Under the pieces are notes generated by a model. It was not told where the DNA came from and searched no databases. It saw nothing but the letters and a program-made list of their open reading frames with translations. A stretch of 64,000 bases of DNA, from positions 1 to 64,000 of the forward strand of contig BBSY01000004.1 in NCBI GenBank assembly GCA_000974665.1, read 5' to 3'. This document shows positions 1-8,375 of the stretch, in pieces. The stretch comes from an alpha proteobacterium U9-1i (GTDB taxonomy: Bacteria; Pseudomonadota; Alphaproteobacteria; Caulobacterales; Aquidulcibacteraceae). The position numbers and the translations under genes were made by a program. Position 1 is the stretch's first letter; each line of letters begins with the position of its first letter.

Positions 1-1001
1 GTTGTCGCCCACGTCCCCCTCCCCTTCGCTTCGCTCAGGACCTCCCCCGCACGCGGGGGAGGACGTTTCACAATGTGCGGCACAGGCGCGAACGGCGCGA
101 GCGCGGCGGAAAGCACGGTTGGCCCCGCGCCCGGACCACCACCGCCGTGTGGCGTGGAGAACGTCTTGTGCAGATTGATATGCATCGCGTCGACGCCGAG
201 ATCGCCCGGGCGCACGCGCCCGACGATGGCGTTGTAGTTCGCGCCGTCACAATAGAAGTAGCCACCCGCGCCGTGGATGAGATCGGCGATCTCCTTCACA
301 TCGCGCTCGAACAGGCCGCACGTGTTCGGGTTCGTCACCATCACAGCCGCGACATCCGGCCCAAGCTTCGCTTTCAACGCTGCGATATCGACGCGCCCGT
401 CTTCCGTGCCCGGCACTTCATCGACGCTGAACCCGCACGCCGCCGCCGTCGCCGGATTTGTGCCGTGCGCGGAGCTCGGCACCAGCACGCGCTTGCGCAC
501 GTCGGCCTCGCCACGCGCTTCAAGCGCGGCGCGGATCGCCAGCATGCCGCAAAATTCGCCGTGCGCGCCGGCCTTCGGCGAAAGCGCCACGGCGGGCATG
601 CCGGTGAGCGTCATCAGCCAATGCGCGACCTCATCCATCAGTTCGAGCGCGCCTTGGATCGTGGCGGTCGGCTGCAGCGGATGCAAATCCGCGAAACCTT
701 CCATGCGCGCGACGCGCTCGTTCAAGCGCGGATTGTGCTTCATCGTGCACGAGCCGAGCGGGAAGAAACCAAGATCGATCGCGTAATTCTTCTGCGACAG
801 ACGCACGTAATGGCGGACCGCTTCGGGCTCGGAGAGCCCAGGCAAAGCCAGCGCCGCTTTCCGCTTCAGGCCGCCGAGCGAATCCTTACCGCCTTTCGGC
901 TTCGGCAGATCAACGCCCGTCGTCTCGGCGTGACCGACTTCAAAGATCAGCTGCTCGGCCTGCAACAGGCCGCGATTGCCGGAGGTGGTTTCGGTGATCA
1001 T
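1..1001 (-). CDS. gcvPB: Glycine dehydrogenase (decarboxylating) subunit 2, P-protein beta half; 3' end cut by window edge
   Basis: This is the C-terminal half of the split, PLP-dependent P-protein, which decarboxylates glycine and passes the aminomethyl group to lipoyl-GcvH. The frame is open from the ATG at 999-1001 to base 1, giving about 333 residues of a usual 480-520. Visible hallmarks are FFPLGSCTMKHNPRLN near residue 80-95 and the PLP-lysine region NLHKTFSTPHGGGGPGAGP near residue 280. Just after it the reading frame runs through a GC-rich palindromic repeat (15-62). That adds a Pro/Arg/Gly-rich stretch, including PRAGEVLSEAKGRG, at a loop that varies in length in the family. It is the last gene of the gcv operon, about 217 bp after gcvPA, and that gap is filled by another repeat. 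Family call is secure; whether the insertion is tolerated is unknown. Confidence 0.93.
   Translation of the reverse strand, partial: MITETTSGNRGLLQAEQLIFEVGHAETTGVDLPKPKGGKDSLGGLKRKAALALPGLSEPEAVRHYVRLSQKNYAIDLGFFPLGSCTMKHNPRLNERVARMEGFADLHPLQPTATIQGALELMDEVAHWLMTLTGMPAVALSPKAGAHGEFCGMLAIRAALEARGEADVRKRVLVPSSAHGTNPATAAACGFSVDEVPGTEDGRVDIAALKAKLGPDVAAVMVTNPNTCGLFERDVKEIADLIHGAGGYFYCDGANYNAIVGRVRPGDLGVDAMHINLHKTFSTPHGGGGPGAGPTVLSAALAPFAPVPHIVKRPPPRAGEVLSEAKGRGTWAT
15..62. repeat. GC-rich palindromic repeat inside gcvPB
   Basis: The segment holds CCTCCCCCGC-AC-GCGGGGGAGG next to a CTTCGCTTCGCTCAGG tract. Its composition and palindromic form resemble the intergenic repeats at 1031, 2579, 25839, 29439 and 59589. 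Here it is translated in frame as part of gcvPB, with no stop or frameshift in the visible part. Confidence 0.6.
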
Positions 1002-1030
1002 GCGCAAACCTCAAAATTCTTGGCGCTCCG

Positions 1031-1182
1031 CTCCCCCTCGATGGGGGAGCTGTCAGCGCGCAGCGCTGACTGAGGGGGTGCGCCATCTGTCGGTGACGGA
1101 TGGGCCTCGCGAGGCATTGCTTGCAACTTCGAGGGCGCACCCCCTCCGCCGCTTCGCGGCGCCTCCCCCATCGAGGGGGAGG
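1031..1182. repeat. Intergenic repeat element, 152 bp, between gcvPA and gcvPB
   Basis: The ends are CTCCCCCTCGATGGGGGAG and CTCCCCCATCGAGGGGGAG, which are exact reverse complements of each other. Each end is also nearly self-palindromic. The interior carries further dyads but no convincing gene. The form matches the elements at 25839-25982 and 59589-59737, so this is probably a non-autonomous REP/MITE-like family. Confidence 0.75.
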
Positions 1183-1218
1183 CGGGAGCTTCGCCGTTCA
1201 AAAGCTTGCGGGCGCTCA

Positions 1219-2559
1219 TCACAACACCGCCTTCAACGCTTTGACGAACGCGGCGATGTCTTCATCGGTGTTGGTCTCGGTGGCGCAGGTGATCAGCACA
1301 TCGTCCATGCCGGCTGCGGGATCGAGGCGGCTCATGGCGACGCCCGCGATCACGCCTTTAGCGGCGAGCGCATCGACCACGCCTTGCGCGGGCTTCGGCA
1401 GCTTCAGCGCGATCTCGTTGAAGAAGCGCTTCGTCAGCACCTCGACGCCCTTCACGCCGGCGAGCGCATCGGCCAGCGCCATCGCTTTCTCGTGATTGAG
1501 CGCGGCGAGCTGCGAAAGCCCTGCTTCGCCGAGCAGCGTCATGTGCATTGTCCAGGCGAGTTGGCAGAGGCCGCTGTTCGTGCAGATGTTCGACGTCGCC
1601 TTCTCGCGGCGAATGTGCTGTTCGCGCGTGGAGAGCGTGAGCACGAAGCCACGCTTGCCATCCGCGTCCAACGTTTCGCCGGCGACGCGGCCGGGCATTT
1701 GGCGGAGGTATTTTTCCTTCACCGCGAACAGGCCGACATACGGCCCGCCGAAATTCAGCGCATTGCCGATCGATTGGCCCTCGCCGCAGACGATATCCGC
1801 GTCCATCGCGCCCGGCGGCTCGATCATGCCGAACGCCAAGCATTCGGTGAAATTCGCCACCATCAGAGCGCCCGCGCCGTGCGCTGCGTCCGCGATCGGT
1901 TTCAGATCAGTGATCGTGCCGAACACGTTCGGCGATTGCACGATGACGGCCGCGACATCGGCGCCGAGCGCCAAGGTGACCGCCGCTTCATCGTCCACCG
2001 CCGCCGGCAGCGCGACGACCTCAAGCCCCAACGCTTCACACGCGGTGCGCGCGGTCGAGACGTAATGCGGATGCACCCCGCCGGAGAACACGATCCTGTT
2101 CCGCTTCGTCACGCGCGCGGCCATCATCGCCGCTTCGGCGCAGGCGGTTGAGCCGTCATACATGGAGGCGTTCGACACCTCCATGTTCAGCAACATCGCC
2201 ACTTGCGACTGAAATTCGTAGAGCGCCTGCAGCGTGCCTTGCGCGATTTCCGGCTGGTACGGCGTGTAGGCGGTGAGAAATTCGCTACGCTGGATCAGAT
2301 GGTCCACGCTCGCCGGCACATGATGGCGATAGGCACCCGCGCCGAGAAAAAACGCGGTACGGCCAGCTGGCGTGTTCTTTTCCGCCAGGCGCTGCAAATG
2401 CCGCGTCACCTCTAATTCGCCCTGCGCTTTTGGCAGGTCGACGTGCGTCTTCAGCAGCGCGCCCTTGGGCACGTCCGCATAAAGCTCGTCGATCGATTTG
2501 GCGCCGACGAGCGCCAGCATCTGCTTACGATCCGTCTCGGTGAGGGGGAGGTATCTCAC
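1219..2559 (-). CDS. gcvPA: Glycine dehydrogenase (decarboxylating) subunit 1, P-protein alpha half
   Basis: This is the N-terminal half of the split P-protein and works with GcvPB in the glycine cleavage complex. The product is 446 residues, the normal length for this subunit. I chose the GTG at 2557-2559 because the protein then begins [15 protein letters not shown], the conserved GcvPA start. Reading further upstream would translate the intergenic repeat as Pro/Arg-rich sequence unlike the family. Conserved stretches include [56 protein letters not shown] and CTNSGLC. It lies 180 bp downstream of gcvH in the same direction, with a repeat (2579-2717) in the gap. Confidence 0.95.
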   Translation of the reverse strand: MRYLPLTETDRKQMLALVGAKSIDELYADVPKGALLKTHVDLPKAQGELEVTRHLQRLAEKNTPAGRTAFFLGAGAYRHHVPASVDHLIQRSEFLTAYTPYQPEIAQGTLQALYEFQSQVAMLLNMEVSNASMYDGSTACAEAAMMAARVTKRNRIVFSGGVHPHYVSTARTACEALGLEVVALPAAVDDEAAVTLALGADVAAVIVQSPNVFGTITDLKPIADAAHGAGALMVANFTECLAFGMIEPPGAMDADIVCGEGQSIGNALNFGGPYVGLFAVKEKYLRQMPGRVAGETLDADGKRGFVLTLSTREQHIRREKATSNICTNSGLCQLAWTMHMTLLGEAGLSQLAALNHEKAMALADALAGVKGVEVLTKRFFNEIALKLPKPAQGVVDALAAKGVIAGVAMSRLDPAAGMDDVLITCATETNTDEDIAAFVKALKAVL

Positions 2560-2578
2560 GGGTTCAGTGCTCCATGGC

Positions 2579-2717
2579 CCCCTCCTCTTGAGAGGAGGGG
2601 GTTGGGGGTGGGGTGATGCGCGACGCGTGCAGGCTCGCGCGCGACACAACGGAAAGTGGATTCTGAGAGCGCGGAGCTTCACCCCGCCCCCTGCCCCCTC
2701 CCCTTAAGGGGAGGGGG
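2579..2717. repeat. Intergenic repeat element between gcvH and gcvPA
   Basis: It is bounded by the palindromes CCCCTCCTCTTGAGAGGAGGGG on the left (described here as a 22-base dyad, core CTCTTGAGAG) and CCCTCCCCTTAAGGGGAGGG on the right. It fills nearly the whole gap, so gcvPA has little room for other upstream sequence. Similar ends occur in the other repeats of this window. Confidence 0.6.
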
Positions 2718-2739
2718 AGATGTTCGGCCGAGCGTGGCA

Positions 2740-3111
2740 TCAAAGGCCCTTCACGTAAACCGCGTAGGCGGCCGCATCCATGAGCGCGTCGAGCTCGGCT
2801 TTGTTCGACGGCTTCAGCTTCACGAACCAGCCGTCGCCATCGGCGCTCTGGTTTACGAGATCGGGCGAGCCGGAGAGCGCGTCATTGACGGCGACGACTT
2901 CGCCCGCGACCGGCGCGTACACGTCCGATGCCGCTTTCGCGCTTTCAACGACGGCCATCTCGCCGCCGGCGCTCACGGCTTTGCCGACGCCCGGCAACTC
3001 GACATACACAACGTCGCCCAATTGCTCAGCGGCGTAAGGCGTGATGCCGACCGTCGCGACGTCGCCGTCGAGGCGCACCCATTCGTGATCCTTGGTGTAT
3101 CGCGTCGTCAT
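2740..3111 (-). CDS. gcvH: Glycine cleavage system H protein (lipoyl carrier)
   Basis: This 123-residue protein carries lipoamide and shuttles the aminomethyl group from the P-protein to GcvT. The lipoylated lysine is in [15 protein letters not shown] near residue 60. The N-terminus [19 protein letters not shown] and the segment [15 protein letters not shown] are typical. The ATG at 3109-3111 overlaps the gcvT stop by one base (TGATG), which suggests translational coupling. A GTG one codon earlier is possible. Length and motifs are normal for the family. Confidence 0.96.
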   Translation of the reverse strand: MTTRYTKDHEWVRLDGDVATVGITPYAAEQLGDVVYVELPGVGKAVSAGGEMAVVESAKAASDVYAPVAGEVVAVNDALSGSPDLVNQSADGDGWFVKLKPSNKAELDALMDAAAYAVYVKGL

Positions 3112-4274
3112 CACTTGGTCCCCTTACGTACGTAATTGTGCGGAACGAATGGGAGGGTTACGACCTCCGCGGCGCGCGGCTGGCCGCGCACAATGAGGTC
3201 GATCGCTGTCCCCGGTGTAGCGAAGGCGGCGTCGACATAGCCCATCGAAATCGGCGCATTCAGGATCGGCGAGAACCCGCCGCTGGTGACAACGCCAATC
3301 TTCTTGCCGTTCGCATGAATCTCAACGCCCTCCCGCGCCGGCGCGCGATCTTTCGGGCGAATGCCGACGCGCTTGCGCGACGCGCCTTCCGCCAGTTCAC
3401 GCTGCACGCGCGCGCCGCCCGGAAAATCACCTGCCTCGCGGCGGCGCTTTTGGATCGTCCAAGCGAGATCGGCTTCGATCGGCGACGTGGTCGGATCGAG
3501 ATCGTGCCCGTAAAGGCAAAGCCCTGCTTCAAGCCGCAGCGAATCCCGCGCGCCGAGGCCAACGGGTTTCACCTCCGGATGCGCGAGCAGCGCTTCGGCC
3601 AACGCCGTCGCATGTTCCGCGCGCACCAGAATTTCGTAGCCATCCTCGCCCGTATAGCCAGAGCGCGTGATCGTGAGGCGCCCGAACGCGTCGTAGCGCT
3701 TCACACTCATGAAGCTCATATCAGCCAACGCCGGATCGATCACCGCGCTCGCGACCACATGCGCGCTCGGCCCTTGTAGCGCCAGCAAGCAGCGATCATC
3801 AGCGCGCACGAGGTTGGCCTCGCCCTTGGTCGCCGCTTCGATCAACGCCCAATCTTCGTTTTTGCAGCCTGCGTTGACGACGATGTAGAGATCGCCCGCC
3901 GCGCCCGGCTCCGCCGGCCGCGCGATCATCAAATCATCCAACACGCCGCCATCGGCGTTGGTGATCATCGTGTAACGAACTTGGCCGGGCTTCAGCGCTT
4001 GAATGTCCGCCGGCACGAGCCGTTCGATCAAAGACGCCACCTTCTTGTGCGCTTCCTCGCCTTCAAGCCCATGGCCCTTCGGCAGCGCAAAGAAGCTCGG
4101 CCCCATGTGCGAAACATCAAACAGACCCGCGTGTTGGCGCGTCCAAGTGTGTTCGGCGATCAGGCCTTCGAACTGGATCGGCATGTCGTAGCCCGCAAAG
4201 TCCGCGAACTTCGAGGTGCGCGCGCGCCAAAGCGCGTCGAGCGGCAGCTTCTTCAGGTTCGTGGCTTCGGTCAT
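3111..4274 (-). CDS. gcvT: Glycine cleavage system aminomethyltransferase (T protein)
   Basis: GcvT transfers the methylene carbon from aminomethyl-lipoyl-GcvH to tetrahydrofolate and releases ammonia. The product has 387 residues. The start [16 protein letters not shown] was chosen at the ATG at 4272-4274; the longer frame would add 15 atypical residues. Family features are [29 protein letters not shown] near residue 45, [10 protein letters not shown] near 215, and [20 protein letters not shown] near 255. It is the first gene of the operon and sits 55 bp downstream of the tandem glycine riboswitch. Confidence 0.96.
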   Translation of the reverse strand: MTEATNLKKLPLDALWRARTSKFADFAGYDMPIQFEGLIAEHTWTRQHAGLFDVSHMGPSFFALPKGHGLEGEEAHKKVASLIERLVPADIQALKPGQVRYTMITNADGGVLDDLMIARPAEPGAAGDLYIVVNAGCKNEDWALIEAATKGEANLVRADDRCLLALQGPSAHVVASAVIDPALADMSFMSVKRYDAFGRLTITRSGYTGEDGYEILVRAEHATALAEALLAHPEVKPVGLGARDSLRLEAGLCLYGHDLDPTTSPIEADLAWTIQKRRREAGDFPGGARVQRELAEGASRKRVGIRPKDRAPAREGVEIHANGKKIGVVTSGGFSPILNAPISMGYVDAAFATPGTAIDLIVRGQPRAAEVVTLPFVPHNYVRKGTK

Positions 4275-4329
4275 GTGTGCGGATTCCCAGGTACAAGCGA
4301 CGCGCGCGAAACATCGCACGCGGCCCCCG

Positions 4330-4511
4330 CTGTCCCTGGCGCCTGAGAGATTTACTCCTTCGGCGGCCGCACCTCCCTCGTGTTCAACGAGGCCATGCGG
4401 CTCTATCCAGCGTGTTCATCCCCCCGCGGTCCGGTTCCCTGAGAGTTTCCGGGGCGGTTGCTCCTTCGGGGGCGCATCCCAAAAAAATGGGTTGGGGGCG
4501 CTCTCTCCCAC
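4330..4511 (-). promoter_or_regulatory. Tandem glycine riboswitch in the leader of gcvT
   Basis: On the minus strand there are two consecutive aptamers. The first (about 4511-4425) begins GTGGGAGAGAGC, contains CCCCGAAGGAGCAA and closes with AAACTCTCAGG. The second (about 4412-4330) begins GGATAGAGCC, contains GCCGAAGGAGTAAA and closes with ATCTCTCAGGC. These are the conserved landmarks of the glycine riboswitch. The position directly upstream of gcvT-gcvH-gcvPA-gcvPB fits glycine-induced expression of the cleavage system. I could not assign the switching mechanism (terminator or ribosome-site release). Confidence 0.93.
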
Positions 4512-4600
4512 GGGGTTCGCTTGTCTGGCCGTTTCGGGGCGACTCAACGTCGGCCCGGTCCGTTAAGGCGGAAACTGGGCTGGGGGCGCTGGAGAGTCAA

Positions 4601-5344
4601 TCAAGCCGCCCAGATGCTCGCATCACCGCGCAGAATCGCCTCGGCTTCCGGCGTATATTTGCCCTCTGAAGCGTCGGCGGGATGCAAATCATACCCACCC
4701 CACAGCACCAAGGGCGCACGTGACCCTTTCCGAGCGCGCACGACAATCCTGGATGCGCCCGCCCCGACATGGGGGCGGATTGGAACGATCTCGACGCCTC
4801 CCAAACGTCCGTCCAACGCGGCCAGAATGTCGCCCACGCGATGAGCGCGATGGATCAACGTCAGGCTCGCGCCCGAACTCATCTTGTTGGACCAGACCTT
4901 GATCCAGTCCTCAATCGGCCGCTCCTCTACGTGCGCGGCGCGTTTGTCGTCGCTGGGGGTTCGCCCTTCGCTTGGATCATCATACGGCGGATTGAAAAAC
5001 ACAGCGTCGAAAACGCCGATCTCAGCCGGCGGATGGAGCGCGTCGCCTTCGATCAACTCAACCCGATCGCCGACTCCATTCAACGCGATATTCTCGCGCG
5101 CCAACGCTGCATAAGCAGCGTCGCGCTCGATCCCCACACAACTCACCTTCGGCGAGGCTTTCGCAACCGCGAGCAGCGCAGCGCCGACGCCGCAGCCAAG
5201 CTCAATCACGCGCCCGTTATCGACACCGTGCATCGCGGCCGCGAGCAAAACCGTATCCAAATTGATCCGATAGCCGCGTTTCGGCTGTCGCACGATAACC
5301 CGACCGTTGAAGATCGCGTCCTCGGTGAATTCGCCGTTACTCAC
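4601..5344 (-). CDS. SAM-dependent methyltransferase, TrmN6/YfiC-like (tRNA1(Val) A37 N6-methyltransferase family)
   Basis: This 247-residue Rossmann methyltransferase has a SAM-binding motif I, VIELGCGVGAALLAVA, near residue 45. The amino-methyltransferase motif NPPY is in FFNPPYDDP near residue 115. NPPY indicates methylation of an exocyclic amine, and the N-terminal ...QPKRGYRINLDTVLLAA is typical of the COG4123/TrmN6 group that modifies tRNA1(Val) A37. It starts at a GTG (5342-5344). It is divergent from the polyprenyl synthase, leaving about 100 bp for both promoters. Substrate is inferred from family only. Confidence 0.82.
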   Translation of the reverse strand: MSNGEFTEDAIFNGRVIVRQPKRGYRINLDTVLLAAAMHGVDNGRVIELGCGVGAALLAVAKASPKVSCVGIERDAAYAALARENIALNGVGDRVELIEGDALHPPAEIGVFDAVFFNPPYDDPSEGRTPSDDKRAAHVEERPIEDWIKVWSNKMSSGASLTLIHRAHRVGDILAALDGRLGGVEIVPIRPHVGAGASRIVVRARKGSRAPLVLWGGYDLHPADASEGKYTPEAEAILRGDASIWAA

Positions 5345-5442
5345 GGATGCGACCCTTCCGCGCTCTGGCCGACTTTACCTTGACCGGCGCTTGAGCCGTA
5401 AGCATCGTTTTGAGCTAGCGAGAAGGCAAGCGGAGGCCATTC

Positions 5443-6459
5443 TTGGGACCGGCGGTAGGAACAGCAAAGACAGCCGCCGGCGCGCCTAACGCCGTGGAGC
5501 GTCTGGCTATTCTGCTGGCCGAGGACCTCGCGGCCGTCGATGGCGTCATTCATGAGCGGATGACGAGCCCGGTGGGCGTCATCCCAAACCTGGCGGCACA
5601 CCTGATCGACGCCGGCGGCAAGCGCATCCGGCCGTTGATCACGCTCGCGGCGGCGCGCCTCCTGGGACGCGGCGGCGATGGTCCGCGCAAGCTCGCGGCG
5701 GCGGTGGAATTCATTCACACCGCGACTTTGCTGCACGACGATGTCGTGGACGACAGCTCGCTGCGGCGCGGCAAAAAATCCGCCAACAAGCTCTGGGGCA
5801 ATGCCTCGAGCGTCTTAGTTGGAGATTTCCTGTTCGCGCGCTCGTTCAATTTGATGGTCGAGACCGGCGACATGATGGTGCTCGACATTCTCGCGCGCGC
5901 GGCCAGCGTCATCGCCGAGGGCGAAGTGATGCAGCTCGCCGCCGCCAACGACGCCGAAACCACGCGCGAACGCTACATGGAAATCATCGCCGCCAAAACC
6001 GCGGCTTTGTTCGCAGCCGCCGCGCGATCAGGTGCAGTTGCGGCTGGGCGTCCCGGCGCGGAAGCCGAAGCGCTCGAGACCTATGGCCGCGAGCTTGGGC
6101 TCGCGTTCCAGCTTGTCGATGACGCGCTCGATTATGGCGGCCTCTCCGCCACCATGGGCAAGAACGCCGGAGACGATTTCCGCGAAGGCAAGGTTACCCT
6201 GCCCGTGGTGTTTGCGCGCGACGCGGGCGATGAGAGCGAGCGCGGCTTCTGGCGGCGCGTCATGGGCGGTGAACGCAACGATGACGACTTCCACCGGGCG
6301 TGCGCGCTTATCCGCCGTCACGACGCCATCGCGTTGACGCTCAGCGCGGCGCGTGATCACGCAGCGCGCGCCCGTGCAGCACTGGCGATCTTGCCGGCCA
6401 ACGCCTATCGCGAAGCATTGTTGGATCTGCCGGACTTCGTGGTCGATCGCGCCTACTAG
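5443..6459 (+). CDS. ispB: Polyprenyl (octaprenyl/decaprenyl) diphosphate synthase
   Basis: A trans-isoprenyl diphosphate synthase of 338 residues that elongates farnesyl diphosphate with IPP to make the ubiquinone side chain. The first Asp-rich motif is LLHDDVVDDSSLRRGKKSAN near residue 100, and the second is QLVDDALDYGG near residue 225. GGKRIRPLITLAAARL near residue 60 binds IPP. I chose the TTG at 5443 because a GGAGG lies six bases upstream of it; a GTG at 5494 is an alternative that removes 17 residues. The gene converges with the WecA-like gene and overlaps it by 4 bp. Chain length cannot be read reliably by eye. Confidence 0.9.
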   Translation: MGPAVGTAKTAAGAPNAVERLAILLAEDLAAVDGVIHERMTSPVGVIPNLAAHLIDAGGKRIRPLITLAAARLLGRGGDGPRKLAAAVEFIHTATLLHDDVVDDSSLRRGKKSANKLWGNASSVLVGDFLFARSFNLMVETGDMMVLDILARAASVIAEGEVMQLAAANDAETTRERYMEIIAAKTAALFAAAARSGAVAAGRPGAEAEALETYGRELGLAFQLVDDALDYGGLSATMGKNAGDDFREGKVTLPVVFARDAGDESERGFWRRVMGGERNDDDFHRACALIRRHDAIALTLSAARDHAARARAALAILPANAYREALLDLPDFVVDRAY

Positions 6460-7508
6460 ACTTCGCCGAGCCCGCGCTTTTTGGCGAAACGGCGCGCCAG
6501 CACGGACAAAACAATCGCGGCAACCGCAGCCAGCGCGAGCATAAGCGCCGGCGCAAACGATCCGACCACATGGGCCGCGAAGGCCGCTAAAGCGCACACG
6601 CCCGTCGCGCCCCAATACATCAGCGACACGTTCGTGGCCTTCGCGCCGCCGCGGATCATGATTTGATAGACGTGCTCGGCATGGCCCGACAGCAAGCTGC
6701 GGCGCTTGCGCGCCCGCCACGCCAGCGTGAGCAACACGTCCGCGATCAGCGGAAAAAACACCAAAGGTGGAATGAAGGGCGAAACCCCGCCTTCGCGGAT
6801 GGCGATCAGCGAAGCGAGCGCCGCCAATGCGCCGGCGAACAGCGCACCACTATCACCAGCGAACAACTTCCCGCTCGGATAATTCCAAACCAGAAAGCCA
6901 ACCAGAGCCGCCGCGCCGCACGCCGCCAGCGCCGCGGCGCCAGGCGCGTGCGCGTCGAGACCAATCAACGCTAAACCCGCAAGGCCAACCGCAACGCCAC
7001 CCATTGCCAGGCCATTTGCGCCGTCCATGAAGTTCACGGCGTTGACCATGGTGAACACCCAGAGCGCGCTGCCGAGCAGCGCCGCCCAGAGCGGCAACAT
7101 GTAGATCGCCGTGTCGGTCACCGGAAACGCCATCGCCGGGCCGGCCACCCAAACGGACACGATCGAAGCAACGGCAAACAAGCTAAACTTCAGGCGTGGC
7201 CCCAGCGGGCGCGCGTCGTCCCATAGACCGATCGCCGCGAAGGCGCAGGCAAACGCCGTGGCGCCGGCGATGCGACGCGCCGCGTCGAAATCAATGTTGG
7301 CGCGCCACGCCGTTAGCAACGACAGCACGATCATCCCCAGCGCGAAGCCGGCGGCCGCACCGACGCCGCCGCTTGTGGGCGTCGGCGCCTTATGCGCCTT
7401 GCGGGCTATGTTGGGCGCGTCGACGAGGCCGGCCGCCATCATGGCGCGGCACGCCATCAAGCTCACGCCCCCAGCTACCGCCGCACCAAGCGCCAAATCC
7501 AACAGCAA
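6456..7508 (-). CDS. MraY/WecA-family undecaprenyl-phosphate sugar-1-phosphate transferase
   Basis: An integral membrane protein of 350 residues with about ten hydrophobic segments. It is predicted to transfer a (N-acetyl)hexosamine-1-phosphate from a UDP-sugar to undecaprenyl phosphate, the first step of O-antigen or exopolysaccharide synthesis. Family signatures are WDDARPLGPRLKF near residue 95, NAVNFMDGANGLAMG near 155, LFAGDSGALF near 215, and the His-rich cytoplasmic loop SGHAEHVYQ near 275. The TTG start at 7506-7508 is preceded by TAGGAG at good spacing, where TAG is the ispE stop, so it is probably co-translated with ispE. The exact sugar is unknown. Confidence 0.85.
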   Translation of the reverse strand: MLLDLALGAAVAGGVSLMACRAMMAAGLVDAPNIARKAHKAPTPTSGGVGAAAGFALGMIVLSLLTAWRANIDFDAARRIAGATAFACAFAAIGLWDDARPLGPRLKFSLFAVASIVSVWVAGPAMAFPVTDTAIYMLPLWAALLGSALWVFTMVNAVNFMDGANGLAMGGVAVGLAGLALIGLDAHAPGAAALAACGAAALVGFLVWNYPSGKLFAGDSGALFAGALAALASLIAIREGGVSPFIPPLVFFPLIADVLLTLAWRARKRRSLLSGHAEHVYQIMIRGGAKATNVSLMYWGATGVCALAAFAAHVVGSFAPALMLALAAVAAIVLSVLARRFAKKRGLGEV

Positions 7509-7520
7509 ACTCGCCCACTC

Positions 7521-8375
7521 CTAGCCAAGAACGGCGGTGCGAACCCACCAATCCGGACGCGCGACAGCGCGCGAAAGCGCCCCTGCCGCATTTGCGTCCG
7601 CAACCAGCGCGAACAGCGTGCCGCCGCTGCCTGAGAGCGCCACATGCCGCGCGTTGGGGTTGCGGCGCAAGGCGTCGAACACATCCGCCAGTGGAGGAAC
7701 GACGTTGCAGGCGGGGGCAAAGAGGTCGTTACCGAGCTCAGCCGCGCCCGCCCATGCGGCCTCGGCGCGACCCCAAGCCGGGGCCGCGCCGGCTTGGAAA
7801 CTCACCCCGAGCCCCATCTGGTCGAAGGCTCGGTAGACCTGCCCGGTCGGCACGGGAATCAACGGGTTCACCAGAACGGCGTGCAGCGGCGGCAGGCCGA
7901 GCGGCGCCACGACCTCGCCGACGCCCGTCATGTAAGCCGCGCGCGCAGCGACGCACACCGGCACGTCCGCGCCCAACGTCGCCGCGATGGCCGCAAGCGC
8001 AGTGTCCTCAAGGCCAAGCCGCCAAAGCGCGTTGAGCGCTTTGAGCGCGGCCGCCGCATCCGAGGAGCCGCCGCCGATGCCAGAGGCGATCGGCAGATGT
8101 TTTTCCAAACGCAATGCAGCGCCCGCCGTCATCCCCGCAGCTTCCCGCAAAGCGCACGCGGCGCGCAGGACAAGATTGTCCGCCTCGCCGCCCTCCAGAG
8201 CCGAGGCGAACGGGCCATCGACGGTCAGCGTCAGCACATCTGCAGGCGCCGCCTCCACCCAATCTCCGACGTCCGCGAACGCGACGACGCTCGCCAACGG
8301 ATGCATCCCGTCCGCGCGAGGCGCGCCAACTTTGAGAGTGAGGTTTATCTTCGCCGGCGCGAAGACCCGGATCAT
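7521..8375 (-). CDS. ispE: 4-diphosphocytidyl-2-C-methyl-D-erythritol kinase
   Basis: IspE phosphorylates CDP-ME in the MEP pathway to isopentenyl diphosphate. The 284-residue product has the GHMP-kinase glycine loop PIASGIGGGSSDAAAALKAL near residues 95-115. The N-terminus is RVFAPAKINLTLKVGAPRADG and the C-terminal motif is ALSGSGGTLFALV near residue 255. Its ATG overlaps the stop of the upstream TPR-lipoprotein gene by four bases (ATGA). With the polyprenyl synthase next door, two isoprenoid genes are close together, though on opposite strands. Confidence 0.95.
   Translation of the reverse strand: MIRVFAPAKINLTLKVGAPRADGMHPLASVVAFADVGDWVEAAPADVLTLTVDGPFASALEGGEADNLVLRAACALREAAGMTAGAALRLEKHLPIASGIGGGSSDAAAALKALNALWRLGLEDTALAAIAATLGADVPVCVAARAAYMTGVGEVVAPLGLPPLHAVLVNPLIPVPTGQVYRAFDQMGLGVSFQAGAAPAWGRAEAAWAGAAELGNDLFAPACNVVPPLADVFDALRRNPNARHVALSGSGGTLFALVADANAAGALSRAVARPDWWVRTAVLG

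Noticed and set aside
75-2151. Plus-strand frames at 75-1073 and 976-2151
   Set aside because: They lie antisense to gcvPB and gcvPA, which are fully recognised; the plus translations are Arg/His-rich with no family.
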